Positions 48,551 through 60,600 of a DNA stretch of 64,000 bases are shown here, piece after piece (position 1 is the stretch's first letter; each line of letters starts with the position of its first letter). Position numbers and translations under genes: made by a program. Below the pieces are notes generated by a model. It ran no database searches. It had not been told where the DNA came from and saw only the letters and a list, made by a program, of their open reading frames with translations. Source of the DNA: Gloeophyllum trabeum ATCC 11539 (Eukaryota > Basidiomycota > Agaricomycetes > Gloeophyllales > Gloeophyllaceae); assembly GCF_000344685.1 (NCBI RefSeq), contig NW_006920413.1, forward strand, positions 1,863,717 through 1,927,716. Reading direction: 5' to 3'.

Positions 48551-51500
48551 TTAGAAAACATCCAAAGAATGTGGGCAATCGGCAGCAGTGTGCCCGTGGC
48601 TCTCGCAGTCCTCGCAGTACAAGCCGGTCGTATTGCCTGCCATTCCGCTCTTGCTCGACCGGATGCTCGCTGCGTCGTCCGACAGTAGATCGCAGCTAAA
48701 GATGTCGTGCCCCGGCCGTTCGCAGATTTCGCACACGGGCTCGCCCTTGTCCAGTTGCAGAGCATTGCTACTGGTGCTTCCCGTGCTGCTACGACCAGGG
48801 GGGAATCTGACTCGAGCATCGCCCCCGTCGGAGCTGCCTTTTGACGACTTTTTGCTGCTTCGAGATACCTTCTCTCTCAGCCGCTCCACTTCGCGCTCGA
48901 GTTCATCCTAGCGTACGTATGTCAGTACAAGTGACTTGGGCGGATGATATAAAGTAGCTGACTTCACGGTAGATCTATCACAGGACGTCAGCAAAAGGAA
49001 ATGTATGCACGAATCTGTGTTCTTACCTTCGATTCGACTAACGTCTCCAATTCACTCACTTCCTTGTTCAACTGCATAAAAGTTTTAGTATACACACATC
49101 AAAGTTTGCCTACACGCTTACGTCGTGGATCGTCCGGGCGCTCTTCATCTCAGCTTCAGCATGCCGTTTACGCAATTGCTCAAGCTCCATCTATCCAGAG
49201 ACCAGTTAGATGAACGTCAAAGTAGATGACACAAAGAGCGCCATACCTCGTACTTCATCTTGAGCTCCTGACGGACCTTCTGGGCCGAGGTCTCGTCGCT
49301 GCCTGCGATCTCACCATCCAGAGCTTGCTCTTCTCTCAGAAGTGTCTGCTCGAAGTTAATTTCAAGTGTATGAAGTTCCTGCAGAGCACACTTAGCTCCA
49401 CGAAGAGTATGCGGAGTAGAAAAGGGTACGCACCGCTCGAAGTTTCTCAATCTCGGAAGACAGCAGCTCGTTTTCAGCGGCGAGCGCTTTATTCCGCTGA
49501 TTGGTGACCAGATTCTCCTTCTGGAGTTCTTGCACGATATGCCTAGAGGCATATGTTACGAGAGATCTCACTGAAAAAAACGGATGGACCTACTTGAGGC
49601 CTGTGATTTCGTCCCGCGCCGTGGCTATCTCATGCTTTGATTTGGCAGGGTCCTGGAGACCATTATTGACGCTAACGTCGCGGTTTAGCCGCTTCTTCAG
49701 AGCTTCCAGCTCTCCCTCCTGGTCTTCAAGAGCCTGCCGCATATCCGCTGCTGACTTCTGTTCCGCTGCAAGGAGTTCTCTGGAAGACCTCAGGATGTCT
49801 TCCATCTACGACGCCGCAAAGCTCAATTCAAAGGGTGTTGTCCTCTGCTCATTTGTACTTACCTCGCGTTTCTCAGATTCAAGTTGTTTGATAGTCGCTT
49901 GCATGTCACTCAATGACCCGACAGTGCTAGGGGATCCGAATTCACCGTCCATTTCCCGCTGCGCCCTGCGAGCTTCATCCAGCTCCGCTTTGAGTCTTGT
50001 TATCTCCTCGTTCATGCGCGCGCGATCACGAGCAGTCCGTTCCGCAATATCCGCAAGCTTCTCGCCAGACTCACCGGCCTTCATAGACGCCGTCAAGCCT
50101 TCAAGGTTCTATGGCCGCACATAAACGATCGGAATGCCGTTAAGAGACAGAAATCAACTCACAGAAACTTCAGTCCGGAGAATCTCAATCTCAGCTTGGG
50201 CATTCTCCAGCGCAACTGTGCTCTCACGGAAGGCTTCCTCGATCTCCTGTATACGTGTTCTTGCAGAGGACTCAGCCTGGGTCACTTTCTCAAGCTCGAC
50301 TCGGCTCTCTTCAAGCTGCTTTCTCATTGCATCTTCCTTCTCCTTATATCGCTGGATCTTTTCGCGAACAACAACATCCTCTTTTTCAGTCATCGCGCGG
50401 GCATCCTCAAGCAGGTCTTCTAGGCTGGCGACTTTCTGCTGAAGGTATTGCACCTGATCGCGCAAGGCTTCATTGTCGATCTGCGCCGCGGTGGAGGCAT
50501 GAGGACTGGTAGGGTCAGCCGAAGAGCCATGTGCGTGGGCCTTTAGCTGCTCTTGCAAAGATGCGACCAGATCTTCAAGCTCATATCGTTTGAAATCGGC
50601 CGCACTTAGTCTCTCCTCGTATAGTGCGATCGTTTCCTGTGGACCACAGGGATGTTGAGATGGTTATCAACGCAAGGAGTGAGGACTTACCTGACCAGCC
50701 TGCCGGAGTTCCTCGACTTGTGCGCCTAGTTCCTTTCGCTCGTTCTCTAGATCCGTGGAAAGCTTCTGGATACGGTTCTCCAGTAAGGCTATCTCCGTGT
50801 CTTTGGCTTTGAGTACAGCGTCCTTCTCATCTTGTGCGCCCTCTTTGGCGGTGATAGCGTCCTTCAGTTCGCTGATCAGACTTTCCTTGTCTTCCAGATT
50901 CGACTGCAAGTCCTTGATCTTGTTTTCTGCATCGCTGCGAGCTTTTTCAAGAGCAGTATTGACTTGCTTTACGTTACGCTCCAGAGCATCGATCTTCGAG
51001 TCTCGCTCAGTCAAGGTCCGTTCCGATGCCTTCACTTGGCTTTCGAGAGCAGATATCCTTGCCGTAGCCTTCGCGCTTTCAGCTTGCAATGCAGTGATTC
51101 GCTCCGATGATTGTCTTTCAGTAGCTGCTATGAGGGTTTTGTTCTCATGCTCTAGTGCATCGAGCCGTGATTGCAGGCGCTCGATAGTCGCAAGCTGGTC
51201 GGCAGCATAACTCGCACCGCCCGAGGCTGATGAATCTGGTCGTGTGCTAGTCGAAAGCTGAGGCGTACTTCGCCCAGATAGTAGATTAGCAATTTTATCC
51301 TGCAGCAGCTTGCCGTTCATTTCGAGACTGGAAATAGGCCGCAGCCCTGGATCAGTGAAATGCTCCTCGTCAAGATTTGCCGGGAGCTCATCGTTCAAGG
51401 AGACGGAACGACTGGAGCCAGATCTTCGAGAAGGAGAGGCAGGGGGCGGCATTGCTATGTTGCTGGGAACCCGAGCCCGAGGGGTACTAAGTGAAGTCCG

Positions 51501-52968
51501 CCCTTTGGATGGTGATGTTGGTATACCGGGCCCTGGGTTGGAAAGTCTTCCTTTCGCCTTGGGTGTCGCGAATGGAGATGATGAAGTGCGGGAGGGAGAA
51601 CCAAGATTGGCTACGGGCGGAGAGCCGAGATTTCCTGCAGATCGACGTGTGGGAGAGGGTGGTCCTGGACCCCGCTGCAGACCGAAAGAACCCATCGACG
51701 TTCGGGTAGGACTCGTGGAAGGCGGACTACGAGTGTTAAGGTGTTCTGCTGTCATCCCAAGGTACTTCGAAGCCCGAGACCCAGGGGTAATCTTGTTTTC
51801 GGCCAGCAGGCTCTTTTCATTCTCCCTGGCTATACCAGATTTCGTGGGCATGGCGGCAGGGGTCGCGCCAGCTCGTGCTATAGTCCGCGGCTTAGGTAAC
51901 CCTGGCGTCCTTTGTCCAAATGAAGATGAGGGTGTCACTCTGCCGCTATTCGACGGAGTTATGCGTCCCGTGGACGCAGAGGGGGTTACTCGACCAGATA
52001 CCGAGCTCCCAAAAGACGGAGTAATCCGTCCTGTAACTGAAGGAGTAATTCTACCATTACGGACAGAAGCAACAGACGATGGTCGTGATACCGCGCCTGG
52101 GCCAACTGTCGGCAGAGAGAGTTTGGTCGCTGCAACAAAGACGCCGCACTGCGGAGGGCAAGAGAAGTATCGCTTCCTGCATGAAAGGCCGCACGTCAGT
52201 CAGAACGAAGTCACTGAAGAGCGGAACATGTGGAGAGCACGGCCTAATCCTTTTCTCATGCTGCCATACCAGCGCAGAATACAAACAGACAATATCACAT
52301 GAACGTTGTCCTGTCTTGCACAACCATTCCAACCTGATGACACAGAGATACTTCTTGGAGTAGGATGCAGACGGACATGCTTACCCGTTCACAGTCCCGT
52401 CATTCTTCCCTTTACCTGCGAACCCACCACTTAGCTCCACCCCAGCCCATGTACCAGGTTTCCCATCAATCTCCCCCAGATACTTCAAGGTGCCTTCGTA
52501 CCCAAGGGACTCAATACGCACGTTATCTCCTACGGTGAAACTCTTGTTCGCTCGGCTCGCATTGTTGGAGTGGGAGGGGAGATCAGACTGGCGACTTCGG
52601 GGGCGGGAAGACGCCGAGGGTGTCCTGGGACGCTGCACCTGAGGAGCAGCAGTACCGGTGGCGGAGGAAGAGGAGGCAACTGAGGCAGGCCTGCTATTTA
52701 CAGACCTCCGACCCGACTCTATGCCAGGTACAGCCGATTGAGGGGACAACGACGCAACAGAGACATCACTCGTACGAGCAGATCGCTGCTGGGTCGGGTC
52801 ATGGGCCTTCATGGCATCGACGAATGCGCGAGATGCAAAGTCATCTGCAGAAGGTGGAACATTTTGTGAGGCCCCAGAAGTCGATCTGAGTCTGCCAGGC
52901 GCAGGGATACCAGGCGTCCTCCCGGGAGTGGGTATTGCTGAAAAGCGAGGTTTGCCAGGCGTCGACAT
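48551..52968 (-). CDS. CLIP-170 homolog, microtubule plus-end tracking protein
   Basis: Start ATG 52968 (MSTPGKPRFSAIPTPGR). A basic SxIP-like motif (SAIPTP) opens the protein. One CAP-Gly domain follows: VGDNVRIESLGYEGTLKYLG, GTWAGVELSGGFAGKGKNDGTVNG|KRYFSCPPQCGVF. Then a Ser/Pro/Arg-rich linker with five GR[IV]TPS repeats, then a long coiled coil of several hundred residues (ATIERLQSRLDALEHENK ... RDEITGLK). Two C-terminal CCHC zinc knuckles, CEICERPGHDIFSC and CEDCESHGHTAADC, precede the ending SLDVF, stop 48551-48553. This is the CLIP-170/Tip1/Bik1 architecture; it binds tubulin tails and EB1 at growing microtubule ends and carries dynein regulators. About 1,350 codons, with one CAP-Gly as in fungi. 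Exons within the coiled coil are short. Confidence 0.95.
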
Positions 52969-53555
52969 GTAATAGCGCGTTGACCGGGCGTGACTTCATC
53001 TTTCACGCTCGATAATGATGCAGAGCGCGTCGTCTATTTCCGGAAGGGTGCGCTTATTAAGCAGACTCTGTACTATCATTGAGGGGTTCTGCAAATTTCA
53101 CCCCCTTATGTCTCATTCCACACTCACCCAAAAAATGTTGGGTAAGCTCAGGCAGGTATATATTACACTAGAATAGACCCTCTGCCAAGTCAGAATGGGA
53201 ATATCTGCTGTGGTTTAAGAGAGGGAGAGAAAACAGGCCATGGGAAAGAAAGAGTATCCACTAGATCTCTCGTGATACTCTCAACAGACTGCAGCAGGAT
53301 GGCTCGGGGTATCATGAATATGTCATCTACAGTACAATGCACCAGCCCGACAGAGTAAATAACGAGTGTGTCGAGATAGAGAGGCAACTTTGCACATCTC
53401 CCGGGACGAAATGCAATCCTCCCTACAAAGTTGAGGACGCAGATTATGTAAGCGAGTCGCGCAGCGGCTCGCAAAGTGGACGCGGAGCCATTGCAGCGGA
53501 TGCGCCCAGACGGTTGCCCAACTAACATATAATCTTATTTTTGAACATTGCTAGT
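52969..53555. other. Upstream region of the CLIP gene, start of the repeat island
   Basis: 587 bases with no recognised gene. The base composition is gene-like up to about 53500 and becomes AT-rich after that. The promoter of the CLIP gene should lie near 52970-53100. Confidence 0.35.
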
Positions 53556-53634
53556 GTGCCGCTAGTGCAGCGGTTAGTGTGATGGGTTATCAGATGCAAT
53601 GATATGAGCTCGAGGTTCAATCCCACCCATGGAT
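53556..53634 (+). repeat. tRNA-derived SINE-like head
   Basis: Pol III promoter signals are in tRNA order and spacing: a box A-like TAGTGCAGCGGTTAG (53562-53576) and a box B-like GGTTCAATCCC (53614-53624). The arms do not pair as a tRNA cloverleaf, so it is a SINE head or a decayed tRNA rather than a working tRNA gene. An AT-rich non-coding body follows. Confidence 0.5.
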
Positions 53635-53917
53635 AATATTTTTCACTTGTGATGATTCTAGTTGTCTTCACTCCGTATGCAACTTGGAAATTTTCTTTTG
53701 TTCTCTGTCTCATCATGCAGTCATTGCAAGGTGCCGATATTGATGACATTGTGGCACTTTGAGTCCAGACAAGGGCCAATCTATACACAAAGCCTTCACT
53801 TGGTATTATACTTTGGGGTTCAATTTCAAAAAATTGAAACTACATGTGTACTGATATACAAAACTATTCAACTTCTCATGATCATGGGAGGTGGTGTTAC
53901 TGGTGTACGAATGAATT

Positions 53918-54771
53918 GCAGTGAGTACACAACCTCCTCACCGCCTTAGGATTCCCATTCTGAAGCGAGTCGCCCCGACTTCAGACGAAGTCCTTCGTGA
54001 TGCTGCGGGGTTACCGCACAGTGTCTCGACCTTCCATTTATAGCGACTCGCGTCCTTAACTTTGTAGGGAGGATTGCACTTTCTTCTCCCGGGCCCATAT
54101 CGTGACAAAAGTGTGACATTGCGTGCTCGGCCGCAAATGGTAAGTGCCCGTTTTTGGAAGCTTCGCGAAGACGGATCGGGGGATCCGCAGCGCCTTGTGC
54201 CTCAGGCTCTTACAGTGCTTTGCATAAAAGTCCGGAAACCGCGATCCGCGAAATGTTGTTTGTGCCAGCCAAACAAACCTATATGGGGTAGTCGATCACC
54301 GTAGCACGGGCTGTTGACTGGTTGGCGGGATGCTTCGACATTCATGTATGGGGGTTGTTCTTGGGGGATTTTAACCTCTGTGTGCTCGATATCCTAAGGA
54401 GATACAGATCTGAACGTTATTCAGCCTTGAGACGGGCATTTGTGTCCCAGGAGTGATATAGGCTGACTCGAGGACCGTCGCGCCCTCGGTCAGGTATTAC
54501 CCTATAAGGGATTGTTTGGCTGGGACAAACAGAAACGCGTGAAACACAGTTTCCGGACTTTTATGCAAAGCACTGTAAACCATCCGTCCTTAGCGTTCTC
54601 GCTCCTCCTTTACTAGGGCACATGTGCAGTGTTATATAATACAAATCTATTTTTAATTTATTACCGGATACAGAACGAACAAGAGGAGGAGAATGCTATA
54701 GGACAGCTGGCACAAATGTTATCGCCGAGATCCCCGAGGCTGACTAAGCGGACGGTACTTGAAGCCTTTCA
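53918..54771. repeat. First copy of an 854-base direct duplication beside the assembly gap
   Basis: Matches 54984-55837 as far as I can read by eye, offset 1066 bases, and is cut by the run of N at its right end. It includes the MITE at 54213-54575. See the gap entry. Confidence 0.9.
54213..54575. mobile_element. Tc1/mariner-like MITE, first copy
   Basis: Starts CAGTGCTTTGCATAAAAGTCC and ends with its reverse complement, flanked by TA on both sides (54211-54212 and 54576-54577). The terminal inverted repeats continue imperfectly for about 80 bases. 363 bases long, with no full transposase. A sibling copy without the MITE shows the unoccupied site (56345 region). Confidence 0.85.
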
Positions 54772-54983
54772 NNNNNNNNNNNNNNNNNNNNNNNNNNNNN
54801 NNNNNNNNNNNNNNNNNNNNNNNNNNNNNNNNNNNNNNNNNNNNNNNNNNNNNNNNNNNNNNNNNNNNNNNNNNNNNNNNNNNNNNNNNNNNNNNNNNNN
54901 NNNNNNNNNNNNNNNNNNNNNNNNNNNNNNNNNNNNNNNNNNNNNNNNNNNNNNNNNNNNNNNNNNNNNNNNNNNNNNNNNNN
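54772..54983. other. Assembly gap (212 N)
   Basis: Undefined bases. Both sides continue into copies of the same 854-base block, so the gap probably marks a collapsed or duplicated repeat, not a true deletion. Confidence 0.95.
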
Positions 54984-55837
54984 GCAGTGAGTACACAACC
55001 TCCTCACCGCCTTAGGATTCCCATTCTGAAGCGAGTCGCCCCGACTTCAGACGAAGTCCTTCGTGATGCTGCGGGGTTACCGCACAGTGTCTCGACCTTC
55101 CATTTATAGCGACTCGCGTCCTTAACTTTGTAGGGAGGATTGCACTTTCTTCTCCCGGGCCCATATCGTGACAAAAGTGTGACATTGCGTGCTCGGCCGC
55201 AAATGGTAAGTGCCCGTTTTTGGAAGCTTCGCGAAGACGGATCGGGGGATCCGCAGCGCCTTGTGCCTCAGGCTCTTACAGTGCTTTGCATAAAAGTCCG
55301 GAAACCGCGATCCGCGAAATGTTGTTTGTGCCAGCCAAACAAACCTATATGGGGTAGTCGATCACCGTAGCACGGGCTGTTGACTGGTTGGCGGGATGCT
55401 TCGACATTCATGTATGGGGGTTGTTCTTGGGGGATTTTAACCTCTGTGTGCTCGATATCCTAAGGAGATACAGATCTGAACGTTATTCAGCCTTGAGACG
55501 GGCATTTGTGTCCCAGGAGTGATATAGGCTGACTCGAGGACCGTCGCGCCCTCGGTCAGGTATTACCCTATAAGGGATTGTTTGGCTGGGACAAACAGAA
55601 ACGCGTGAAACACAGTTTCCGGACTTTTATGCAAAGCACTGTAAACCATCCGTCCTTAGCGTTCTCGCTCCTCCTTTACTAGGGCACATGTGCAGTGTTA
55701 TATAATACAAATCTATTTTTAATTTATTACCGGATACAGAACGAACAAGAGGAGGAGAATGCTATAGGACAGCTGGCACAAATGTTATCGCCGAGATCCC
55801 CGAGGCTGACTAAGCGGACGGTACTTGAAGCCTTTCA
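54984..55837. repeat. Second copy of the 854-base direct duplication
   Basis: Same sequence as 53918-54771 by eye. After 55837 the sequence continues (CCAGCGGTCGGTG...), whereas the first copy ends in N. The perfect identity suggests an assembly artefact or a very recent duplication. Confidence 0.9.
55279..55641. mobile_element. Tc1/mariner-like MITE, second copy
   Basis: The MITE of the second duplication block, 1066 bases after the first, with the same TA flanks. Confidence 0.85.
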
Positions 55838-56345
55838 CCAGCGGTCGGTGGGCCTTCACACAACCATTTACAGCTTATTACCTTGGGATTTACTGCTCGG
55901 TGTACTTTATAGTAATGTAAAAATGTCCTAACTGAATGGTATACTCATGCAATGGTTATCAGTAGTACCGAAGGCTGAATATCCGGCTGAAGAGGCATAA
56001 TGGCTATAGACAAGCCCCTCTGAGTGTCAGAAGTATACCAAAGGTATTTGCATTGGTCTTGAACTATTTTAGCACCCGTTTATATGTGCTCTGCATGAGC
56101 TCAACGAGGTAGGTGTCGAGACGCTTTCTACATCGCCCGCCAACCACTGCTGAGAGGCTTCAGCCACCGTCCGCTTAGTCAGCCTCGGGGATCTCGGTGA
56201 CGACATTTGTGCCAGCCATCCTATAGTGTTCTCCTCCTCTTGTTTGTTCTGTATCTGGTAATAAATTAAAAATAGATTTGTATTATATAACACTGCACGT
56301 GCACCCTAGTAAAGGAGGAGCGAGAATGCTAAGGACGGATGGTTT
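55643..56345. repeat. Long inverted repeat with 211-base arms
   Basis: Arm 55643-55853 is inverted at 56135-56345 with scattered differences. Shared landmarks are AAACCATCCGTCCTTAGC, a TATATAATACAAATC-type AT stretch and CCGAGGCTGACTAAGCGGACGGT. The loop is about 281 bases and has no coding capacity. It could be the ends of a non-autonomous element with long terminal inverted repeats. The MITE sits exactly at the edge of the left arm. Confidence 0.8.
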
Positions 56346-57673
56346 AGGAGCCTGCTCGTGCCTCCGATACGGGCACCGAGTCTGGAGACTGTCTGTAAGG
56401 GGCAAACGTGTCCTTCATATTTCATAAGGCCGCAGGGCCGCGCTCGTGCACAGCAGAACCCGCTACCTTTGACTTGAACTGTGTGTAGACAGCAGCTTCG
56501 AATGGGGCTCCTCAACCTCCTGCAATGTGTTGATAATTTCATAGACCTATGGTCCAGGACATGTATAATATATCACAACAAGTCTCGGAAATTTATATCA
56601 GAACTGAACAAGGCAGTCATGTTCTTCAAGCTCCAAATCTCCGGTCTCAGCCACTCCTTATGAATCGAATGTCCTGCCACTTCTATGCATCCCTCTTGCC
56701 TGAGTGTTCAAGTTCCTCTGCCTGTCACTACTGTGTCAGTGGGCCGGCATTCAATACCATTCACCCTCTGTTTCCTTTTGTGATATGTTTTGATGACATA
56801 CTTCCCTTATTTGGGACTTTAGGGCAGGTTTCTCCCGATCTTGCAAATCTACTATGTAAGTTGTCCACATCAAGGATGCCAAAACCCACTACCAAAGGTA
56901 GCGGGAATTTACATTGCCTGAGTTGTAATGGCCATAGTGTAGTTGTTTATTGTGGTAAAGTTTGAGGATACAGACCTGAAGGTCTGGTGTTCGAGTCTCG
57001 CGGTTTTCCTTTTGTCTCAACCTTTTGCGTGACTTCCTCACTAGGTCTCTCAAATAAGCGCTTGCAGCATCGGCTGTGTTGCGGAGAAAATCGAGTATTT
57101 AGATTAGTTATTTATTGGAACAATGTGAATATTTCTATCGCTCATTCACTCCTTACAAGTGTATCATATCTATGTTCTATGCTACACTCGACTTAACTTT
57201 AAGCTACTTGCATGGTGGCGGGGGACACCACCGACCCCGAGTCAGACACCAGTACCATCAGCACGTCTCGGACGCATCACCTTCTCCAGATGGGAGCTGA
57301 GCCACAGTTGATCTCCTTTTTTGGTAATGTCAGGGAATATCAAATAGAATTACCATATTTGACTATTTATTTCCAGAGATATACTCAGTGATAGAGCAAA
57401 TAAGGATAAATATATGGAACAATGGCGAAGTCTGGTTTTTGGCCTGATACAGTACAATGAATCATAGCTAAAATATCAGAGCACATCTCAGGTTGATAGT
57501 GAATATGGAATATGGATGCGAATAGAGTAACACATAGCATAAAGGTGCAATATGCCTGATTCAGGTCATCTGGTATATAATCAGGCTGCTGGCGGACCAC
57601 CAGTGCTGCATCGGCAAGCTGCTCAACAGCCGGCAGCAGCCCACTGGCAGCTAAGAGCGGCTGGGAGAGTGGC
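56346..57673. other. Repeat-island sequence without a clear gene
   Basis: AT-rich, CpG-poor sequence between the inverted repeat and the Plavaka remnant. A short CpG-richer island at 57211-57330 encodes a 38-codon frame (MVAGDTTDPESDTSTIS...) that runs to a GT donor-like site; I recognise no family. The SINE-like head below lies inside. Confidence 0.35.
56929..57005 (+). repeat. Second tRNA-derived SINE-like head
   Basis: Box A-like TAGTGTAGTTGT (56935-56946) and box B-like GGTGTTCGAGTCTC (56986-56999), 50 bases apart, close to a tRNA in order but not foldable as one. The sequence differs from the head at 53556, so it is a separate lineage. Confidence 0.45.
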
Positions 57674-60600
57674 TCACAGCCTGGTATGGGCGCAACCAAC
57701 TTGTATGCCTAGTTCCAAGATAGTGTTTGTGTTCAGTGGAGCTATATGGACATGATGAAGTGGACTTACCTGAGATAACATGAGTACAACAGCAAGCTCA
57801 TCTGAGAGAGGGAATCGAGCAAAATGACAGAGCACCCATGTCGGATCAACCTCCTCCAGATTGTCTGCAAGCTGCAAGGAATAAACCTCAGCAGGATAAT
57901 GACGTCTCCATTTCTGGAAAGGATCTAGGTATTCCTGAGGGGTTCGCATCTGGCATCTCACTGCGAACTTCAACGGACCCACCCTCCCGTAGATGTATTG
58001 GATGGACCCAGGGACAGTGTGGTTCTCCAAGCCCCTCATAGGGTAGAAGAATATGAGACTATTACCTGTTTCACACAGGCTGCTGACAAGTACATGATGC
58101 TACAGAACCTCAGATAAGAGCACAGAGGACCCTGCTGCTGCTGCATTAGGTTCTGCAATGGTACAGGGAACTGCTGAATGGGAAGGTCTTCAAGCCTACT
58201 GTCCCTGTGCTTGTTGTGCTTCAACCCAAATGCCTTGTCGAAGAAGTCCTTACACAGCTTGATAGCGGCAGGACAGTCTATTCTTGACAGCCACCATCTT
58301 AGATTGGCCCCATGAATGAACAATCAAACCATAGTCACTTCGATCTCTCCTAGATACATAATCGCAATGTCAGCTCAATAACTTGAAATATGAGCTCATA
58401 CTGACCTGCTTGTGATTGTGAGGTAGCTGCTGCACTATCCCAATAAGGTGCTCAAATGGGAAACCCACCAGTGAACAGGTCCAATCAGCAGCAAGAAGTC
58501 ATAGATATACTAGGAAATGGCTTCACATCAGGAAAGATCTTGAGCATCATGTACAGTAATTCCCATGTCCTTGAAACAAGATAAATCGTCATGCATTCAA
58601 CTGCAGCATGTCCTACCTTGATCTCTGATTAAAATTCATACTATGGGGCTCTATATGCTGTAGATTGATGTGGTGTATTTGGTTGTGCCCCAAACTACAC
58701 ACCTCCCACTATATTTACCTGTCAAGGCAGTTTTGCTCAATGGCCTGAAATCTGCCTCCTTGAAATCATGCGTCGGCGTTAGCTGGGCTCTCCTATGTGC
58801 CAAATGCAGTTGTCTGTTGGTATTTGAATGGTGGTGGATGAAGGGTCAGATGGCCGATCCTCCAAATCTGGCTGTCGCAATGACCATGGATCATGCACCT
58901 TGCACTCATTCACCTTAAATCTTGTTTTCCCACATATTCCAATATTGAGGAATGGCTGAGAATATTTTTAGGTTGAAAATCACAAGTTTATGAGCTGCAG
59001 GGTGGGTTCACATTTATATACACCTGTAATGGACCTCATCGCTATACTACCACTTTGTGAAAACATCCAAATGTTTTATATTCATCATCTACATGTATGA
59101 TTGACCTAGTAAGCAAAAGGTCCCGGAGAGCTGTCGGTATTCGAGCGAGCAGCAGCCCATTATTTCAAGGATGCATGCTGTTTCAAGGATCTGGGAAGGA
59201 CTGTAGATGTAGGTTGTGATATAGTGCAGGTAAGCATCCACCCGTACCTTGGTCATGGACCGCAAGGAGATGGCACGCAAAGCACACACAAGGTGCATAA
59301 CACAGTCTAGACCTTGAGTGAACTTCTTAGCAAGTATTGGCGAGATGGCATGGGCAAATTCCACCTGTTGCTGTAGGATTAATGTATTAGATCCCCTTTG
59401 TTATTGTAAAGCCTTCTACATTAAACAGCCTTTACAATCATCTGTAATGTATTAGATTTCTGAGTACCCTATGCAGTGTCAGGCAGCCCTGCTGAGCTTG
59501 AATACGACAGCCCCGGCATCCCCGGCATGGAGATCCAAATCGGGATTTGATCTGAGCTGTTGCCAATAATAGGTGGGTAGCCATACATGGCCCTGCAGGC
59601 CCCAGAAAAATATGGAAAAATATGAAAGATTCAAAATATATTTCTCGGGACAGGCATCATGGTGCTGAAGCTATACATAGTGTGGGAATGTGTCTAGAGT
59701 GCCCCACATCAGCCATTCGCAGCTCAAATAAAATCAGGAAATTTTGTGGAACCTGCTGTGGATAATGGGACACATGTGGTATCACTATATTACATCAGCA
59801 CATGCCAAATATGGCAGCAATTGATATGGGATACCTCCAGGATCTACATTTCAGCCTCTTTTGATATCTGGGGTTTATTTGTCCTTATTATCAATGTTGT
59901 TGCTAATGTAGTGGTTAGAATAGTGTATAGAAATAGGGAGTGCTTGTCCCAATCATGTGTAGGTACCATGGGCTGTGCATTGCGGTACACAAATTATTTT
60001 CACCACCAGCTCTGGGACAAGGTTCCGCATTTTCCCACACTATTACTATGCCACATTGCTGGGCATTTAGGGATCTTACTCAGCCCATATAAGGCTACAT
60101 GTTTGCATATGACTCCAAGAGATTCTGAGCAACAGGTGGCTAACTACCACTTTTGGGTAGTACTCCTCCTACGGACTCCCCATGGCTACACTTGTGTCAC
60201 TATGGGTTATAACACACTTCACATGTACCACCATGTGCATCAGGTTTGGGCCTACTCAGACCACCCTTGGTGACTTGGTGCCAGTCATCCTCAAAAACAC
60301 CTATATCACATCACCCTGGGATAGCCAATGCACCCAAAGCCTGGTCATTGTACAGCTTCTCCTGGGGAATGACGGATGTCAGGAGATCACAGATCCTCTT
60401 ACCACTTTCTTGCTTGTTCTGTGATAACTTAGGATCATTGGGCCAGGACGAGAGGGGGAAGGCATGTTGAGGTTCAGGCTTCTTAGATGTATCTTCACTT
60501 GATAAGCGGAGTGCATCACAAACTAGATGTTCTGCTACATTTAGGAACAAGGCATGCATTGGTTTGGGTGCCAATTGCCTTGTAACATCCCAGTAAGGCA

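Noticed and set aside
51310..52302. A 330-codon open frame antisense to the CLIP gene
   Set aside because: Shadow of the Ser/Pro/Arg-rich linker of the CLIP gene; its biased composition mirrors the true frame.
53556..53634. A functional tRNA gene
   Set aside because: Box A and box B are present but the acceptor, anticodon and T arms do not pair; a SINE head or decayed tRNA is more likely.
54340..54455. An endonuclease-like GDFN fragment inside the MITE
   Set aside because: GDFN-like residues appear in one frame only, over about 45 codons and without other LINE endonuclease motifs; most likely chance.
59746..60273. A 175-codon plus-strand open frame in the transposon island
   Set aside because: The sequence is CpG-depleted and AT-rich, so stops are unevenly distributed; the translation has no family features.
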